Part shown: positions 62,103 through 64,000 of the stretch, in pieces
Layout: every line of letters begins with the position of its first letter
Position numbering within the stretch: position 1 is the stretch's first letter
From: an uncultured Clostridia bacterium
GTDB lineage: Bacteria > Bacillota > Clostridia > Christensenellales > UBA3700
DNA: 64,000 bases
NCBI GenBank assembly: GCA_947646415.1
Contig: CANSGN010000002.1
Coordinates: 62,001-126,000, forward strand
Reading direction: 5' to 3'
Notes under the pieces: model-generated
Database searches by the model: none
What the model saw: only the letters and a program-made list of their open reading frames with translations
What the model was told of the DNA's origin: nothing
Program-made: the position numbers and the translations under genes

Positions 62103-63761
62103 ATGGAAAAATTAAGATTAAAACACTATCTATCCTATATGCATACAAATTCAAAGGGGTATCGCAAATATATTCCTTTGATATTTGTATGTTCATTATG
62201 TTTCTCTATATTGTCGATTTTTATAGCATTAATAGGAAAACAATTGATTGATAACCTTTTAACAATGAACAATAATGTTATTGTTAAGGTAATTTTGATA
62301 TCTATATCAGCTTATGTTGTCGGTGCTATTTTAGGATTTTTTACATCGTATTTTGAGAAATATATAATTGATAAATACAAAATGAAATTGCAATTGGCTT
62401 TTTATGACAATATGCAAAAGTCAGAGTTCGTGTTCTTTTCAAATTTAAGTTCAAGTGATGTTTACTATAGAATGTTTACTGATATTGGCATAATGGTCGA
62501 TTTTTATTTGAATCTGTGTATAACTATTCCAATTAAAGTAATTGTTTTTATAGTAGCAGCATCAATAATGTTTGTTTGGTCATACCAATTAACATTGGCT
62601 ATAATTGGTCTGGTTCTTCTTCAAATGGTAATAATGCTAATTTTTAGAAAACCGATACGAAAAAGAGCTGAAATAGCATTAGCATCTGATCAAAAGCTGA
62701 TTGCAAAAATTAATGAGGATGTTATAAAGAGCGATTTGTGTAGGAGTTTAGCGTTAGAAGAGTATAATTTGAATAATATCACAAGTTATTTTGACGAAAG
62801 TAGAAAGAATCGATTAAAATCATCAAAAATATCTTTGTTATATTCTTCTATAGTTGGATTGACAAGTCAAATTATTAACATATGTTTGTTATTGATAGGA
62901 ATATTCTTTGTATCAAAAGAAATTATAACAATTGGAATGCTAATGGGCATTTCGATGTTGGCAGGATATATTTATCAACCAATTAATGATTTTTTCAAAA
63001 CAGTTATTTCCTATCAGTCAACAATTGTAAGTTATAAAAGGTTTTATGAATTCAATAATCAAATAGACATAAATCGTGTGCAAAACGATATTATGTTTGA
63101 GAATGGCGATATTAAAATTGAAAATTTATTTTATATGTATGGCAACAAAATAGTTTTTCAAAATTTCAATACGATAATAAATAAAAATCAAATTACATTA
63201 TTAAAAGGTCCTAATGGTTCAGGAAAAACAACTTTAATGAGACTTTTAACTCGTTCATTAAGACCTATGAATGGAAACATAATTATTTCCGATAAAAATA
63301 TAAATGAATACGATTTTAATGACTATCGAAAACATATTATTTCATTAAGTAGTATACCATTAATATTAAATGGAACTTTAAGAGAAAACATTTGTGCTAA
63401 TGAAAACTTTTCGGATGAAGAAATATTTTCAATATTAAATAAATGTTGTCTAATGAATGTAGTAGATAGATTGCCGCAAGGTATTGAGACAAAGTTAGGG
63501 CTAGGAGAAACAGGATTATCACAAGGTGAAATCCAAAAAATAGCGTTAGCTAGAGTATTAATAAGGAAACCAAACATATTAATACTTGATGAACCATTAG
63601 CTCATATTGATGTAGCATCAGTTGAAGATATTCAACAAGTTTTACTTCAATATAACAAAGAAACAAATAGTACAATTATAATTATAAGTCATGATGCTAG
63701 AATAGAACAAATAGTTGATAAGGTTATAGATTTGAAAAATAATTGTGTTAACAATAATTAA
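62103..63761 (+). CDS. ABC exporter (fused membrane and ATPase domains)
   Basis: This 552-residue half-transporter joins six membrane helices (about 20-300) to an ATPase domain: Walker [10 protein letters not shown] (369-377), signature GLSQGEIQK, Walker B ILILDEP, H-loop IISHD. There is no N-terminal C39 peptidase, so it does not cut a double-glycine leader itself. It is the probable exporter of the mature product. AAGGTG precedes the ATG. The gene for a protease that removes the leader is not visible in the window. Confidence 0.9.
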   Translation: MEKLRLKHYLSYMHTNSKGYRKYIPLIFVCSLCFSILSIFIALIGKQLIDNLLTMNNNVIVKVILISISAYVVGAILGFFTSYFEKYIIDKYKMKLQLAFYDNMQKSEFVFFSNLSSSDVYYRMFTDIGIMVDFYLNLCITIPIKVIVFIVAASIMFVWSYQLTLAIIGLVLLQMVIMLIFRKPIRKRAEIALASDQKLIAKINEDVIKSDLCRSLALEEYNLNNITSYFDESRKNRLKSSKISLLYSSIVGLTSQIINICLLLIGIFFVSKEIITIGMLMGISMLAGYIYQPINDFFKTVISYQSTIVSYKRFYEFNNQIDINRVQNDIMFENGDIKIENLFYMYGNKIVFQNFNTIINKNQITLLKGPNGSGKTTLMRLLTRSLRPMNGNIIISDKNINEYDFNDYRKHIISLSSIPLILNGTLRENICANENFSDEEIFSILNKCCLMNVVDRLPQGIETKLGLGETGLSQGEIQKIALARVLIRKPNILILDEPLAHIDVASVEDIQQVLLQYNKETNSTIIIISHDARIEQIVDKVIDLKNNCVNNN

Positions 63762-63777
63762 GGATAAGGAGAAAATT

Positions 63778-64000
63778 ATGAAATACTTATTTACATCTGA
63801 AAGTGTAACAAAAGGGCATCCAGATAAAGTATGCGATCAAATTTCAGATGCAATACTTGATGCAGTATTGAGAGAAGATAAAAAGGCTCGAGTGGCATGT
63901 GAAACAGCGATTACAAATGGAATTGTACATGTCATGGGTGAAATAACATCAAAAACAAAAGTTAACTATGAACAAATTATAAGAAGTACAATTCAAAATA
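63778..64000 (+). CDS. metK: Second S-adenosylmethionine synthetase, cut by the window end
   Basis: Only the first 74 codons are in the window: [20 protein letters not shown], then [13 protein letters not shown] and [10 protein letters not shown]. It is clearly MetK but differs from the copy at 21681 at many residues ([10 protein letters not shown] versus [10 protein letters not shown]). It has no riboswitch upstream and lies 16 bases after the exporter, with the same GGAGAAAATTATG start context as the radical SAM and PqqD-GNAT genes. It may supply S-adenosylmethionine locally to the radical SAM enzyme, independent of riboswitch shut-off; this is inference. Confidence 0.93.
   Translation, partial: MKYLFTSESVTKGHPDKVCDQISDAILDAVLREDKKARVACETAITNGIVHVMGEITSKTKVNYEQIIRSTIQN

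Noticed and set aside
1-64000. CRISPR arrays, rRNA and tRNA genes
   Set aside because: No regularly spaced repeat-spacer array, no conserved rRNA segment and no tRNA-like cloverleaf with a GGTTCGAATCC-type arm was noticed.

Overview
The window comes from a low-GC, Gram-positive bacterium. It looks like a gut or anaerobic Clostridia-type Firmicute. The support is AT-rich DNA with TTGACA/TATAAT promoters and AGGAGG-type ribosome sites, lipobox lipoproteins, a dockerin-bearing surface protein, a SAM-I riboswitch, a DnaD/DnaI-type replication pair, and an Agr-type quorum-sensing locus. I cannot name the species. No rRNA, tRNA or CRISPR array was seen.

Layout. 1-5.8 kb: the end of a tyrosine recombinase, an exported metallophosphoesterase, and a large dockerin surface protein. 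That protein gene is flanked by two copies of a ~315-bp element. Each copy holds a consensus promoter between inverted 27-bp sites, and copy 1 looks like a promoter switch in the OFF orientation. 5.8-13.4 kb: rarA, an ABC exporter, ruvX, a DUF1292 protein, an acetyltransferase, and a small regulon of one HTH regulator and two zinc-ribbon membrane proteins that share palindromic operators. 13.8-37.5 kb: a core block of rpoB-rpoC, SAM riboswitch-metK, recD2, two tandem comF genes, secA, prfB, tsaD, and the str operon rpsL-rpsG-fusA-tuf. 37.7-44.5 kb (minus strand): a GT8 glycosyltransferase, a flippase-like membrane protein, an orphan trpB with a long attenuator-like leader, an orphan ilvN, and dnaI- and dnaD-like genes. 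44.7-53.9 kb: two lipoproteins, Mrp/ApbC, a P-type ATPase, an AlkD-like protein and an RlmD-type methyltransferase.

54-64 kb is a more AT-rich accessory island and the most novel part. It carries a complete agr-type circuit: a LytTR response regulator, a GHKL kinase, AgrB, and two near-identical AgrD peptides that were too short for ordinary ORF calling. Three paired direct repeats with 21-bp period lie at the same distance upstream of the agrB, agrD1 and agrD2 promoters. Next comes an apparent RiPP operon: an Ala/Val-rich precursor without cysteine, a radical SAM enzyme, a PqqD-GNAT fusion, two small membrane proteins, an ABC exporter, and a second metK cut by the window end.

Working model (inference): the Agr peptide signal raises agrB and agrD expression. 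Transcription from the agrD2 promoter may run on into the RiPP genes, because no terminator is visible between them. The extra MetK would supply S-adenosylmethionine for the radical SAM step.
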